NCBI RefSeq assembly: GCF_023507745.1
Contig: NZ_JALPZO010000066.1
Location: forward strand, 168,709 to 232,708
DNA length: 64,000 nt
From: Vreelandella olivaria
Lineage (GTDB): Bacteria; Pseudomonadota; Gammaproteobacteria; Pseudomonadales; Halomonadaceae
Direction of reading: 5' to 3'
The notes under the pieces were generated by a model. The model was not told the origin of the DNA. It was given only the letters and a program-made list of their open reading frames with translations, and made no database searches. Shown here one piece after another: positions 40,280 through 49,073 of this stretch. A program made the position numbers and the translations under genes. Position 1 is the stretch's first letter, and each line of letters opens with the position of its first letter.

Positions 40280-41699
40280 TTTAACCGCCCTAGAGCATGC
40301 CCGTGTATTGGTTGTCGGAGATGTGATGCTCGACCGCTACTGGCATGGCGCTACTTCGCGTATCTCGCCAGAAGCGCCCGTGCCCGTGGTTCGGGTAGAG
40401 GATGCCGATGATCGTCCCGGCGGTGCGGCCAATGTGGCACTCAACGTCGCTTCTCTCGGCGCTCATGCCGCTCTGGCGGGAGTGGTGGGTGAGGATGATA
40501 ATGCTGAATTGCTGTCAGCCCGGCTTTCAGCATCTAATGTGAGCACTTACTTTCAGAAAAGCCCAGATATACCAACGATTACCAAGCTGCGTGTGATGAG
40601 CCGTAACCAGCAATTACTGCGTCTCGATTTTGAGCAGCGCCTGGATGCGGTGGATACTGCAACGCTGCTGGCGCAGGTAGAAAAAGCACTACCCGATTGC
40701 GATGTGGTGATTCTTTCCGATTATGGTAAAGGCACCCTGAACCAGGTAGAGCAGCTTATTCACATGGCACGGGCACATGGCAAGCGGGTCCTGATTGACC
40801 CCAAAGGCCAGGACTTTGCAAAATACCGCGGGGCTAGCTTGATCACCCCCAATTTAACCGAGTTTGAGGCCATTGTAGGCCCTTGTGACACCGACGTGGA
40901 ACTTGCCCAACGAGGCGAAGCGCTACGCGCCCAGTTGGAGCTGGAAGCACTGCTGATTACCCGTAGCGAAAAAGGGATGACCCTGATTCGGGAAGGCCAC
41001 GCTCCACTGCATCTGCCCACCCGAGCCCAGGAAGTATTCGATGTCACTGGGGCGGGGGATACCGTCATTGGTTTGATGGGCTTGGCGTTGGCAGCAGGCC
41101 ATGCATTACCCGAGGCCATGATGCTGGCCAATCTTGGCGCCGGGCTGGTGGTTGCCAAACCGGGGACCGCCACGCTTTCGATTGCCGAGCTCTATACCGC
41201 ACTGCATGGCGATAAGCTCGCTGAATTTGGTGTAGTTGAGCCAGCGCTACTGGAGGACGCCGTGCGTGCTGCCCAGTTGCGTGGCGAGCGGGTGGTGATG
41301 ACCAACGGCTGTTTCGATATTCTTCATGCGGGGCATGTGGCCTATCTGGAGCAGGCGAAGCGACTGGGAGACCGTTTAATTGTGGCGGTCAATGACGATG
41401 CTTCTATTGCCCGATTAAAAGGTCCAAAACGCCCGATTAACCCGCTAAACCGTCGTATGCAGGTGCTGGCAGGGCTTGGGGCCGTGGACTGGGTGGTGCC
41501 ATTCAGTGATGACACCCCGGCGGCACTGATTGCGTCCGTACTACCCAATATCCTGGTTAAAGGCGGTGATTACCGACCAGAGGATATTGCGGGCGGTGAA
41601 GCTGTCATTGCCAATGGGGGAGAGGTCAAAGTCCTCGGCTTTGAAGATGGCGTATCGACCTCGGCGATGATTAGCTCGATTCTGGACCGCGAGGCTTAA
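40269..41699 (+). CDS. hldE: Bifunctional heptose-7-phosphate kinase / heptose-1-phosphate adenylyltransferase
   Basis: 476 residues. N-terminal PfkB-type kinase domain (about 1-315): [30 protein letters not shown] and [18 protein letters not shown] with the catalytic Asp. C-terminal nucleotidyltransferase domain (about 340-476): [19 protein letters not shown] with the HxGH motif. It catalyses two steps from heptose-7-P to ADP-heptose, on either side of GmhB. Overlaps opsX by 11 bp and waaA by one base (TAATG). Confidence 0.96.
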   Translation: MKVDLTALEHARVLVVGDVMLDRYWHGATSRISPEAPVPVVRVEDADDRPGGAANVALNVASLGAHAALAGVVGEDDNAELLSARLSASNVSTYFQKSPDIPTITKLRVMSRNQQLLRLDFEQRLDAVDTATLLAQVEKALPDCDVVILSDYGKGTLNQVEQLIHMARAHGKRVLIDPKGQDFAKYRGASLITPNLTEFEAIVGPCDTDVELAQRGEALRAQLELEALLITRSEKGMTLIREGHAPLHLPTRAQEVFDVTGAGDTVIGLMGLALAAGHALPEAMMLANLGAGLVVAKPGTATLSIAELYTALHGDKLAEFGVVEPALLEDAVRAAQLRGERVVMTNGCFDILHAGHVAYLEQAKRLGDRLIVAVNDDASIARLKGPKRPINPLNRRMQVLAGLGAVDWVVPFSDDTPAALIASVLPNILVKGGDYRPEDIAGGEAVIANGGEVKVLGFEDGVSTSAMISSILDREA

Positions 41700-42985
41700 T
41701 GGCGCAGTCAGTGTGGCCTCGGTTGGTCTATTCGGCAGCACTCTACCTGCTGTCGCCTCTGATTGTTTGGCGTACATGGCGAGAGCAAGTGCCCACTTAC
41801 TCACGCTTACAGCGGTTAGGTGTGCGCCTTGGCAGACTGCCCCCTTCGCCGCGTATTTGGCTACACTGCGCTTCGGTGGGTGAGGTGCGCGCTGCCCGGC
41901 TATTGATAGAAGGCCTGCTGGCGCGTTATCCCCGGCATAGCCTACTACTTACCACCATGACGGCGACCGGTGCCCAGCAGGCAGAGGCGCTGATGAGCGA
42001 GCAACCCGCAAGTGATCGAGAGCGGGTTGCCCACTGCTTCCTACCGCTTGATTTTCCAGGCGCGGCCAAGCGCTTTATCACGCGGGTTAACCCTGTCCTC
42101 GCCATTATGTTTGAAACCGAACTATGGCCCAATGTATTGCATGTCTGCCGCCAGCAGTCGGTTCCCGTGGCAGTGGTGAATGGGCGGTTATCTCCACGGG
42201 CATTTAAACGCTATCAGCGTCTCCGCCTGCTAATGGCGAGTGCCTTGGCTAACGTGACGTGGTTGGCGGCTAAGTCCTCAGAAGACGCTGATCGTTTTCA
42301 AGCTTTAGGCTGCCACCCCGATGTGACCAGTGTGGTTGGGTCGCTTAAATTTGAGCTACCTATACAGGAACTGGTACTGGAGGAGGGTAAGCGCTTACGT
42401 CTCCAGTGGGGAGAAAGGCCTGTGTGGGTGGCAGGCTCAACCCGTGATGGTGAAGAAATAAAACTGTTGAACGCGCATCAACAGGTTTGCAAACGTTTTC
42501 CTGGGGCGCTATTGGTCATGGTGCCACGTCACCCTCAGCGCTTTGATGAAGTAGCCAGCATATGTGTTAATAGTGGATGGGTACTAAGCCGTCGTAGTCA
42601 GCAACAGGCAGTTACTGCACACACCCAGGTTTATCTGGGGGATACGCTGGGAGAGCTGGCAGTGCTATATGCTGCCGGGGACGTGGCTTATGTGGGTGGT
42701 AGCCTGGTCCCCTTGGGTGGCCACAACGTGCTAGAACCCGCTGCCTTGGGCCGACCAGTGCTGTGTGGCCCCCACCTGGAAAACTTCTCTGATGTTGCCG
42801 CGCCGCTGCTGGCAGCCGGCGCCCTCCACCACGTGGCGACCCCGGAAGCTCTGGCCTCTGCTGTCAATGCTTATTTCGGCTCGCCCAGGTGTGCATTCGC
42901 GCACGGAAAAGCGGGACGCGAGGTAGTCGACACACACGGTGGCGCATTGGAACGCACACTAGACGGCTTGGGTCGGTGGCTGTAG
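41699..42985 (+). CDS. waaA: Kdo transferase
   Basis: 428 residues, GT30. One N-terminal membrane anchor (LVYSAALYLLSPLIVW), then GT-B halves with WLHCASVGEVRAARLLIEGL, IMFETELWPNVLHVC, VWVAGSTRDGEE, MVPRHPQRF and VGGSLVPLGGHNVLEPAALG. It transfers Kdo to lipid IVA. One or two additions cannot be read from sequence, but the neighbouring kdkA/opsX pair suggests mono-functional. Last gene of the opsX operon, convergent with rpiA. Confidence 0.95.
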   Translation: MAQSVWPRLVYSAALYLLSPLIVWRTWREQVPTYSRLQRLGVRLGRLPPSPRIWLHCASVGEVRAARLLIEGLLARYPRHSLLLTTMTATGAQQAEALMSEQPASDRERVAHCFLPLDFPGAAKRFITRVNPVLAIMFETELWPNVLHVCRQQSVPVAVVNGRLSPRAFKRYQRLRLLMASALANVTWLAAKSSEDADRFQALGCHPDVTSVVGSLKFELPIQELVLEEGKRLRLQWGERPVWVAGSTRDGEEIKLLNAHQQVCKRFPGALLVMVPRHPQRFDEVASICVNSGWVLSRRSQQQAVTAHTQVYLGDTLGELAVLYAAGDVAYVGGSLVPLGGHNVLEPAALGRPVLCGPHLENFSDVAAPLLAAGALHHVATPEALASAVNAYFGSPRCAFAHGKAGREVVDTHGGALERTLDGLGRWL

Positions 42986-43001
42986 CAACGCATCAGGTAC
43001 G

Positions 43002-43676
43002 TTAGTTGAGCGCGGTGCGCTCGACCCCTTCGGGCTTGCCTAGCAGTAGAACGTCTGCGCCACGGGCAGCAAATAGGCCGTTAGTGACAACCCCCACAAT
43101 GGCATTGATGCTTGCTTCCATCGCCACTGGATCGTCGATCATAAAATCAAAGCAGTCGATAATCTGGTTACCATTGTCCGTCACCACCCCCTGGCGATAG
43201 ACAGGGTCAGCCCCTAGTTTGACCAGTTCCCGTGCCACGTAAGAGCGTGCCATGGGAATCACCTCCACAGGGAGCGGAAAATTCCCCAACTGGGCAACGT
43301 ACTTTGAGCCATCGGCGATGCAGATAAACCGCTTGGCACAGGCAGCCACAATCTTTTCACGAGTGAGCGCAGCACCACCGCCTTTAATCATTTGTAAGTG
43401 AGTATTTACTTCGTCTGCGCCATCGATGTAAAAGGGAATGTTGCCAACGCTGTTCAGCTCAAAGACTTCAATACCTAACTCCGTTAAGCGTTTGGCACTG
43501 GCCTCTGAGCTGGCGACAGTCCCCTTAAAGCGATCACGTAGTGGGCCCAAGCGGTCAATAAACAGGTTGGCCGTGGAGCCGGTGCCAATGCCTAACACGG
43601 TATCTTTTTCCAGCTGTGGTTCAATTTCTTTAATCGCTGCGTCCGCTACGGTAGCTTTTAATTCATCCTGGTTCAT
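43002..43676 (-). CDS. rpiA: Ribose-5-phosphate isomerase A
   Basis: 224 residues. Interconverts ribulose-5-P and ribose-5-P in the pentose phosphate pathway. Signatures: [15 protein letters not shown] (phosphate loop), [27 protein letters not shown] (across residues 81-107) with catalytic Asp and Lys/Glu, and ADGSKYV. Usually back-to-back with ilvA in gammaproteobacteria; here the stator genes pomAB sit between them. Confidence 0.96.
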   Translation of the reverse strand: MNQDELKATVADAAIKEIEPQLEKDTVLGIGTGSTANLFIDRLGPLRDRFKGTVASSEASAKRLTELGIEVFELNSVGNIPFYIDGADEVNTHLQMIKGGGAALTREKIVAACAKRFICIADGSKYVAQLGNFPLPVEVIPMARSYVARELVKLGADPVYRQGVVTDNGNQIIDCFDFMIDDPVAMEASINAIVGVVTNGLFAARGADVLLLGKPEGVERTALN

Positions 43677-43839
43677 GGTCAGCCTGGTGAGTCAGAGAAG
43701 AGGAGATCGCGTTAGTATAGCGGTCTAAACGTTACCTGCCGATGGCAAAGCGGCTAGTCAGTTTTCGGATTTAGTTTATTTGCCCACCTAAAAACTAGGC
43801 GTCTGCTGTTTGATAAAGGTTATTGGTTGATGGGTATCA

Positions 43840-43868
43840 TTGTGTACACGGACAATGTTCAATAGTAT
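43840..43868 (+). promoter_or_regulatory. Possible sigma-70 promoter upstream of pomA
   Basis: -35 TTGTGT (43840-43845), 17-bp spacer, -10 TAGTAT (43863-43868), 30 bp before the pomA start. No clear flagellar sigma-28 site is seen in the rpiA-pomA gap. Confidence 0.35.
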
Positions 43869-43897
43869 TTTAGTCTATACAAGTTCAGAGGATAACA

Positions 43898-44704
43898 ATG
43901 GATCTAGCCACGATAGTCGGCATGGTCGGTGCCATCGCAATGATTACTGGGGCGATTTCTATCGGCGCCTCTCCGATGATCTTCCTTAATACTCTCAGTC
44001 TGCTGATTGTGGTGGGGGGAAGCCTGATGGTAGTGCTCTCCCAGTTGCGCTTCTCTGAATGCCGCATGGCGCTGCGTGCCGTGAGCCGTGCATTTAAGCA
44101 CAGTCTTCCCGATACGGCTTCTACCATTGAAGAGGTGTTGGAGATCTCTAAGCTGGCTCGCAAACGCGGCTTGTTGGCACTGGAGGATTTCGAGGCCAGT
44201 TCCCGCTATCTCAAGCAGGGTTTGCAGATGCTTGCCGATGGGTTTTCCGCTGAGACGGTTAAGGAGGTGCTCGATAAGGAACGCCTGATGACGCTGGATC
44301 GCAATCAGGCTGGGGCCAGAGCTTTTACCATGCTCAATGAGGTGGCGCCCGCCATGGGCATGATTGGTACCCTGATCGGTCTGGTGCAAATGCTTGCCAA
44401 CATGGATGACCCCTCTTCCATCGGCCCTGCGATGGCCGTCGCCTTGCTGACAACACTCTATGGGGTGCTGATTGCCAATGTGATTGCCAAGCCGATAGCT
44501 GAGAAACTTGAAACGCGAATGCATCAGCAGGAAAAGCTACAAGCGCTATGGACAGATGCACTGTTGGTGATTCAAGAGGGAAAAAATCCACGCATCGTCG
44601 AGCAGATGTTACTGGCCTACCTGCCAGATGAGGTTCGGGATCGCCGTAATGCTAAAGAAGTCGAGCCAGCTAACGCAGCGCCGGGTGAAGAGCCCAATGG
44701 CTAA
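43898..44704 (+). CDS. pomA: Flagellar stator protein PomA (Na+-type MotA)
   Basis: 268 residues with four membrane segments: about 2-20, 28-48 (hairpin), 152-170 and 178-200. The proline-bearing MLNEVAPAMGMIGTLIGLVQM and the cytoplasmic loop with charged residues contacting FliG are present. Wording follows Vibrio PomA rather than E. coli MotA, implying sodium-driven rotation, sensible for a halophile. The acidic C-terminal tail is longer than usual. Overlaps pomB by 8 bp. Flagellar genes proper are outside the window. Confidence 0.92.
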   Translation: MDLATIVGMVGAIAMITGAISIGASPMIFLNTLSLLIVVGGSLMVVLSQLRFSECRMALRAVSRAFKHSLPDTASTIEEVLEISKLARKRGLLALEDFEASSRYLKQGLQMLADGFSAETVKEVLDKERLMTLDRNQAGARAFTMLNEVAPAMGMIGTLIGLVQMLANMDDPSSIGPAMAVALLTTLYGVLIANVIAKPIAEKLETRMHQQEKLQALWTDALLVIQEGKNPRIVEQMLLAYLPDEVRDRRNAKEVEPANAAPGEEPNG

Positions 44705-45533
44705 GCGAGGTCGTCGCAGTGGACTGATCCCCCCTTGGATGGTCACCTACGCTGACCTGATGTCGTTGCTGCTCTGCTTCTTTGTATTACTGCTTTCGTT
44801 TGCTGAGATCGATCTGATTCGCTTCAAACAACTGGCTGGTGAGATGGCGGAAGCATTTGGGGTACAGCGACAAGTGCCTGCAGAGGTGATTCCCATGGGC
44901 ACCAGTGCGGTCTTCGACCGTTTCTCACCAGCGAGACCAGAACCCACCTTACGTGATGAGGTGCGTCAGTCGACAACCCCTGAACTGACTCGCCACGATA
45001 CTCATCGCCAGCAGTTTCAGCAACAGATTGAGCAGCGTGTTGATCAGTGGCATCTTAAAGTCAAGGATGCGTTACGCGCTGCCGTCGATGAAGGGGGTGT
45101 GCGGGTCGAACGATATGACGCCAACATATTGATTCGCATTGATGAGCAAGGCTCCTTTCCGTCGGGTTCCGCCGACGTTACAGGGGGGTTTGCTGAACTG
45201 CTGCACGCGCTCTCAGTGACATTGGCAGAGCTGCCGGGTGATATCGCCATTGATGGCTATACCGATGATGTACCTATCCATAGCTCCCGCTTTCGCAGCA
45301 ACTGGGACCTCTCAGCCATGCGTTCGGCCACGGTAGCAAATATTCTCCTTGATAATGATGAGTTAGAGTCTGGTCGGCTGACAGTGATAGGCCACGCGGA
45401 TAATCGCCCGCTGGCACCCAATGATTCTGAGGCGGCAAGAGCGAGTAACCGCCGCGTGGAGATCACGTTGCAGCTTGGTGAGGCGGCGGAGCGTGAAGTG
45501 CTTGCTGTCATGCCGCCACCTTCTGAGGGTTAG
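44697..45533 (+). CDS. pomB: Flagellar stator protein PomB (Na+-type MotB)
   Basis: 278 residues from ATG 44697. Single TM with the ion-binding aspartate: PPWMVTYADLMSLLLCFFVL, Asp20. The plug/linker follows and then an OmpA-like peptidoglycan-binding domain (about residues 130-265) with IDGYTDDVPI, NWDLSAMRSATVANIL and NRRVEITL. The YADLMSLLLCFFVLLLS wording matches PomB. The frame is open upstream inside pomA, but homology starts at MAKRGRRSG. Confidence 0.92.
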   Translation: MAKRGRRSGLIPPWMVTYADLMSLLLCFFVLLLSFAEIDLIRFKQLAGEMAEAFGVQRQVPAEVIPMGTSAVFDRFSPARPEPTLRDEVRQSTTPELTRHDTHRQQFQQQIEQRVDQWHLKVKDALRAAVDEGGVRVERYDANILIRIDEQGSFPSGSADVTGGFAELLHALSVTLAELPGDIAIDGYTDDVPIHSSRFRSNWDLSAMRSATVANILLDNDELESGRLTVIGHADNRPLAPNDSEAARASNRRVEITLQLGEAAEREVLAVMPPPSEG

Positions 45534-45709
45534 AGTGTAAGGCCCTTCTGGATGTTTTGACCTCGGCATAACCTGAGACCATTGAGTGGTGATAAAGGTG
45601 GATAATATCTCATGGAGACGGAAAGTCTGTCCGTTTCCTAGACGCCGCTATACGTAATCTGCTACCAATAAACGCTTTTCCGTCCACGCTTTTCCCTTGG
45701 GATACCCGC

Positions 45710-47224
45710 ATGCTCGAAGCAACCGTCAAAAAGATCCTCCAAGCCCGTGTTTACGAAGCCGCTTGCGAGACACCCATTTCTCCCGCTCCCTTTTTGTCGC
45801 GTCGTTTCAATAATCAGATTTTAATTAAGCGCGAAGATCTACAGCCGGTGTTTTCGTTCAAAATCCGTGGTGCCTACAACAAAATGGCTCAGTTAACGGA
45901 AGAGCAAAAAGCCAGGGGAGTGATTGCAGCCTCCGCAGGTAACCATGCCCAGGGGCTGGCGATGGCCGCTAAATTAATGGGTGTTAAGGCTGTTATCGTG
46001 ATGCCGCGCATTACCCCGGATATTAAAGTTCAGGCCGTGCGCGCGCGTGGTGCCAAAGTGGTGCTGAAAGGAGATGCCTTTGCCGCAGCCGCCGAACATG
46101 CCCAAGAGTTGATAAAAGAGCACGGCTATACCTATATCCCGCCGTTTGATGATATCGATGTGGTGGCAGGTCAAGGCACCATCGGGGTGGAGATTTTGCG
46201 CCAGCATAGTGGCCGGTTAGATGCGATTTTTATTCCCGTGGGTGGCGGTGGCTTAATTGCCGGGGTCGCGGCTTACGTTAAGTATCTGCGCCCCGATATT
46301 AAAATTATTGGCGTGGAAGCGGAAGACAGTGCCTGTTTGAAAGCAGCTCTTCAGGCTGGCAAACGGGTTGTGCTTGATCAGGTCGGTGTGTTTGCCGAAG
46401 GCGTGGCGGTGGCGCAGATAGGTGAAGTACCGTTCAAATTAATGCGTGACCTGGTGGATGATGTCATCACTGTTAACACGGACGAGATGTGTGCGGCGGT
46501 AAAAGATATTTTTGAAGACACCCGCGCTGTGGCTGAGACCTCAGGCGCACTCTCACTGGCGGGGCTTAAAAAGTACGTGCAACAAACCGGCGCCGAAGAC
46601 GAGACCCTCTTATGTATTAACTCGGGAGCGAATACCAACTTTGACCGGCTGCAGCATATTGCTGAGCGTACCGAATTGGGTGAGCAGCGCGAAGCCATTC
46701 TGGCCGTCACCATTGCCGAGCAGCCCGGCAGCTTCAAAAAGTTTTGCCGCACGCTGGGTAAACGTATGGTGACCGAGTTCAGCTATCGCTACGCCGCAGA
46801 CAACGAAGCGCATATCTTTGTGGGTGTGCAGGTGAAGCCTGGTGGTGATGACCGCCAGGCGGTCATTGATAAGCTCCGTGAAAATGGCTATCAGGTGGAA
46901 GACCTTACTGATAATGAACTGGCTAAGCTGCATATCCGCCATCTAAGCGGTGGCCGGCCTCGTGAACGGTTTGAAGAAGAGCTTTACCGTTTTGAATTTC
47001 CTGAGCGTCCTGGTGCGCTGATGAATTTTTTAACCCAGTTACCTCATGACTGGAATATTTCGCTGTTCCACTACCGTAACCATGGTGCGGCTTATGGGCG
47101 TGTGCTGGTGGGAATGCAAGTACCTAATAGTGATCGTACTCATGTAACCGAGTATTTAGACGCTATTGGCTACCGCTATTGGCAGGAGAGTGATAACCCT
47201 GCTTACCGGCTGTTTATGGCATAA
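45710..47224 (+). CDS. ilvA: Threonine ammonia-lyase, biosynthetic
   Basis: 504 residues (E. coli 514). PLP enzyme making 2-oxobutanoate for isoleucine. N-terminal catalytic domain: SFKIRGAYNKM with the PLP lysine near residue 50, SAGNHAQG, and the PLP phosphate loop PVGGGGLIAGVA. Two C-terminal ACT-like domains from about residue 325, typical of the isoleucine-inhibited form. Stands alone; upstream 176-bp gap from pomB holds no recognisable element. Confidence 0.96.
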   Translation: MLEATVKKILQARVYEAACETPISPAPFLSRRFNNQILIKREDLQPVFSFKIRGAYNKMAQLTEEQKARGVIAASAGNHAQGLAMAAKLMGVKAVIVMPRITPDIKVQAVRARGAKVVLKGDAFAAAAEHAQELIKEHGYTYIPPFDDIDVVAGQGTIGVEILRQHSGRLDAIFIPVGGGGLIAGVAAYVKYLRPDIKIIGVEAEDSACLKAALQAGKRVVLDQVGVFAEGVAVAQIGEVPFKLMRDLVDDVITVNTDEMCAAVKDIFEDTRAVAETSGALSLAGLKKYVQQTGAEDETLLCINSGANTNFDRLQHIAERTELGEQREAILAVTIAEQPGSFKKFCRTLGKRMVTEFSYRYAADNEAHIFVGVQVKPGGDDRQAVIDKLRENGYQVEDLTDNELAKLHIRHLSGGRPRERFEEELYRFEFPERPGALMNFLTQLPHDWNISLFHYRNHGAAYGRVLVGMQVPNSDRTHVTEYLDAIGYRYWQESDNPAYRLFMA

Positions 47225-47452
47225 ATTAGTGTAAGCGCTTACTTACTTTCTGTGCCAGACTAGCTAAGAAGAGCAAACCGACTGAAGCGTTTAATTAAGG
47301 GTTAAAAATAGCGCTTTTAGCAGTTGTCAACAGACCCTCAATAGCCCTATAGTCGTCAGAGATATTAAGGCGGTGTGTCATCTTCCCAAAGGTAGAGCCT
47401 AGGTGACGCACTAAGGGTAGTTGGCAACTGTGAAAGACGTTGGAGAAGAGGC
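47225..47452. other. Part of a 429-bp gap after ilvA: leader of a small membrane ORF
   Basis: Holds a 12-bp palindrome GTAAGCGCTTAC (47231-47242) close to the ilvA stop, a promoter candidate (47324-47353) and a strong ribosome-binding site just before ATG 47453. No other gene seen. Confidence 0.5.
47324..47353 (+). promoter_or_regulatory. Sigma-70 promoter candidate for the small membrane ORF
   Basis: -35 TTGTCA (47324-47329), 18-bp spacer, -10 TATAGT (47348-47353), about 100 bp before ATG 47453. Confidence 0.5.
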
Positions 47453-47551
47453 ATGCGGCGGAAGAAGCCTGACATGGTGATGGCGTTAACGGTGGTGTTT
47501 TTATTAGGGGTTCTTGCCACTGGGTACGCGCAAGCGTTATCGGGAAGCTAA
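47453..47551 (+). CDS. 32-residue predicted single-pass membrane protein
   Basis: Not recognised as a named family. Reads MRRKKPDMVMALTVVFLL then GVLATGYAQALSGS: a short basic N-terminus (RRKK), one hydrophobic helix of about 18 residues (MVMALTVVFLLGVLATGY) and a polar tail, so it should insert with the N-terminus inside. GGAGAAGAGG stands just before the ATG, a promoter candidate lies at 47324-47353 and a strong rightward terminator at 47640-47675. A complete transcription unit thus surrounds it although the only larger gene nearby runs the other way. It could be mistaken for a secretion signal, but no mature part follows. Confidence 0.6.
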   Translation: MRRKKPDMVMALTVVFLLGVLATGYAQALSGS

Positions 47552-47639
47552 ACGAAAGCGTTCCTTTCACCCGGCAACGATATCGCTGCCAGCATTCGTG
47601 CTGACTGAACTACTGGGCTATGAAACAGAGACGCTATAC

Positions 47640-47675
47640 GGGCTGATCCTTTATTATGGGGTCAGCCCGTTTTTT
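47640..47675 (+). terminator. Terminator downstream of the small membrane ORF
   Basis: Arms GGGCTGA (47640-47646) and TCAGCCC (47662-47668), extended by three further pairs including one G-T, then GTTTTTT. The U-run is on the plus strand only; it overlaps the fau stop. Confidence 0.85.
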
Positions 47676-48313
47676 ATTGGCCGAAGAATCCCCCGGTCGC
47701 TGACTACTGCATCAAGGGGGATATCCCACTCCTCCACAGGTAGGGTTTCAACATGCTGGCAGGCGTGGGCGACCCCTATCAAAGCTGGCGAGGGGCCCGG
47801 GCGGCGCATAAAAGCAAGGCTACGGTCATAAAATCCGCCACCCATGCCCATCCGGTTTGCCTGCTCATCAAAGCCCACCAGCGGCACAATGAGTGTATCC
47901 AGTGCCCAGGCAGGAAGACGATTATGCCTGTTGGCTGCAAAGCGTGGGCAGGGTTCCACAATACCAAAACGATTTTTGACCATTGGCGTGGTATCACGGT
48001 AGGCCACAAACCAGAGACGATTGGCACTGAAAGGGCGCAGTACCGGCAGGAATATCTCGACGTTACGTTGACGCAACCAGGGTAATAGAAGGGTGGGGTC
48101 AATCTCGCCGTTCACTGGCAAGTAGAGACTGATACGTTTGGTGCGGCGAAGTTCTGGCAGGAGTTTTAAGCGTTTACACAGTGAAATGGCGGCTTGGCGC
48201 TGCTCGTGTGGAGAAAGTGCTCGCCGCCTGCGCTTAAGCTCGCGTCGCAGGGCACGCTTATCGTCAAACACGCGGCTGTTACAAATGGTCTTATGTAAAG
48301 TGATATCGTGCAT
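47654..48313 (-). CDS. fau: 5-formyltetrahydrofolate cyclo-ligase
   Basis: 219 residues, YgfA family. Converts 5-formyl-THF to 5,10-methenyl-THF with ATP. Basic N-terminus KRALRRELKRRRRAL, then ISLYLPVNGEIDP, LIVPLVGFDEQANRMGMGGGFYDRSL with the P-loop-like GMGGGFYDR. The first about 15 residues may be extra, since family homology begins near RALRREL. It follows 6S RNA directly, as in E. coli where ssrS and ygfA are co-transcribed. Confidence 0.93.
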   Translation of the reverse strand: MHDITLHKTICNSRVFDDKRALRRELKRRRRALSPHEQRQAAISLCKRLKLLPELRRTKRISLYLPVNGEIDPTLLLPWLRQRNVEIFLPVLRPFSANRLWFVAYRDTTPMVKNRFGIVEPCPRFAANRHNRLPAWALDTLIVPLVGFDEQANRMGMGGGFYDRSLAFMRRPGPSPALIGVAHACQHVETLPVEEWDIPLDAVVSDRGILRPIKNGLTP

Positions 48314-48319
48314 TACAAA

Positions 48320-48501
48320 GTGTTCCCCAGAGTGCCGCTGTCGTTCTGGCCCTGAACCTACTGGTTCAGGTGGGTGGCCGCAGCCAGACCGTCAGGCTTT
48401 CCGACGCACGGACATGCACACGGGCCTGGCTAGCATTTGGCCCCCTGGGTACTGCGCATAGGCTCGAGGGACTATAACGACTGGCGCACACCCCAGAGAA
48501 C
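48320..48501 (-). ncRNA. ssrS: 6S RNA
   Basis: About 182 nt between zapA and fau, the conserved location. The ends pair: 5' GTTCTCTGGGGTGT with 3' CACTCTGGGGAACA, giving the closing stem. AGTCCCTCGAGCC and the 3' internal stem CACCTGAACC / GGTTCAGGG followed by AGCGGC are recognisable from other gammaproteobacterial 6S RNAs. The RNA mimics an open promoter and holds sigma-70 RNA polymerase in stationary phase. Ends are estimated to within a few bases. Confidence 0.9.
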
Positions 48502-48507
48502 TCCTCT

Positions 48508-48535
48508 ATCCTAACAGAGCCGGTGCTAATGCCAA
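48508..48535 (-). promoter_or_regulatory. 6S RNA promoter
   Basis: Minus strand: -35 TTGGCA (48530-48535), 16-bp spacer, -10 TAGGAT (48508-48513), about 7 nt before the estimated RNA start. Confidence 0.65.
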
Positions 48536-48543
48536 AGTATCGG

Positions 48544-48852
48544 TTAAGGTTCTTCGTGGCGGCGCGTTTTGGCCAATGCCCGTTCAAGCTTGTCATTTAA
48601 GCGACTTAGGTTGGCTTCACCGGCGCGATGCTCGTCTAATGTTTCAAGCAATTCGTGGGTAATATTGAGGGCTGCCATAATAGCGACACGCTCACTGCCA
48701 AGCACGCTGCTTTGGGCATTGATACCTTGCATGGCGCGGTCTAAATAGCGAGCAGCGCGCTCAAGCTTGGCTTCTTCCCCCGAATCGCAGGCAATGATAT
48801 AGCTGCGTCCCAGTAGGGTGATTTCTTTGGTTGGCCGCTTAGCGTTACTCAT
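48544..48852 (-). CDS. zapA: Cell division protein ZapA
   Basis: 102 residues. FtsZ-associated protein that bundles filaments in the Z ring. N-terminal globular part ITLLGRSYIIACDSGEEAKLERAARYLDRAM, split over residues 10-41, then a C-terminal coiled coil. ATG 48850-48852 with GGAG six nt upstream; the longer open frame upstream lacks homology. zapA-ssrS-fau is the standard order; divergent from ygfB. Confidence 0.93.
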   Translation of the reverse strand: MSNAKRPTKEITLLGRSYIIACDSGEEAKLERAARYLDRAMQGINAQSSVLGSERVAIMAALNITHELLETLDEHRAGEANLSRLNDKLERALAKTRRHEEP

Positions 48853-49073
48853 CAAAGGCTCCAGCACGGGCCAGTAAGGGGCCCAATGCGTTAACATCAC
48901 TACAAAGGAAGGGTGGCTGTGCTCACTATAAGAGAGCCGCTTGCGCGGGGTCAACGCGCAGAGGTGAGCGCTATGCTATTCCCCTAAGTTATGAGGGCAC
49001 TGTTTTGATGAGCATGTTTTGATGAGCGCGTGTGGCTTATTTATCTCCATTACCTGTAAAGCGAGTTATTACC

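Noticed and set aside
47231..47242. GTAAGCGCTTAC palindrome after ilvA as a regulator site
   Set aside because: Near the ilvA stop and far from any start; no second copy seen in a promoter.
47514..47831. 105-codon plus-strand frame across the fau 3' end
   Set aside because: No homology, runs through a terminator and is antisense to fau, whose motifs are clear.
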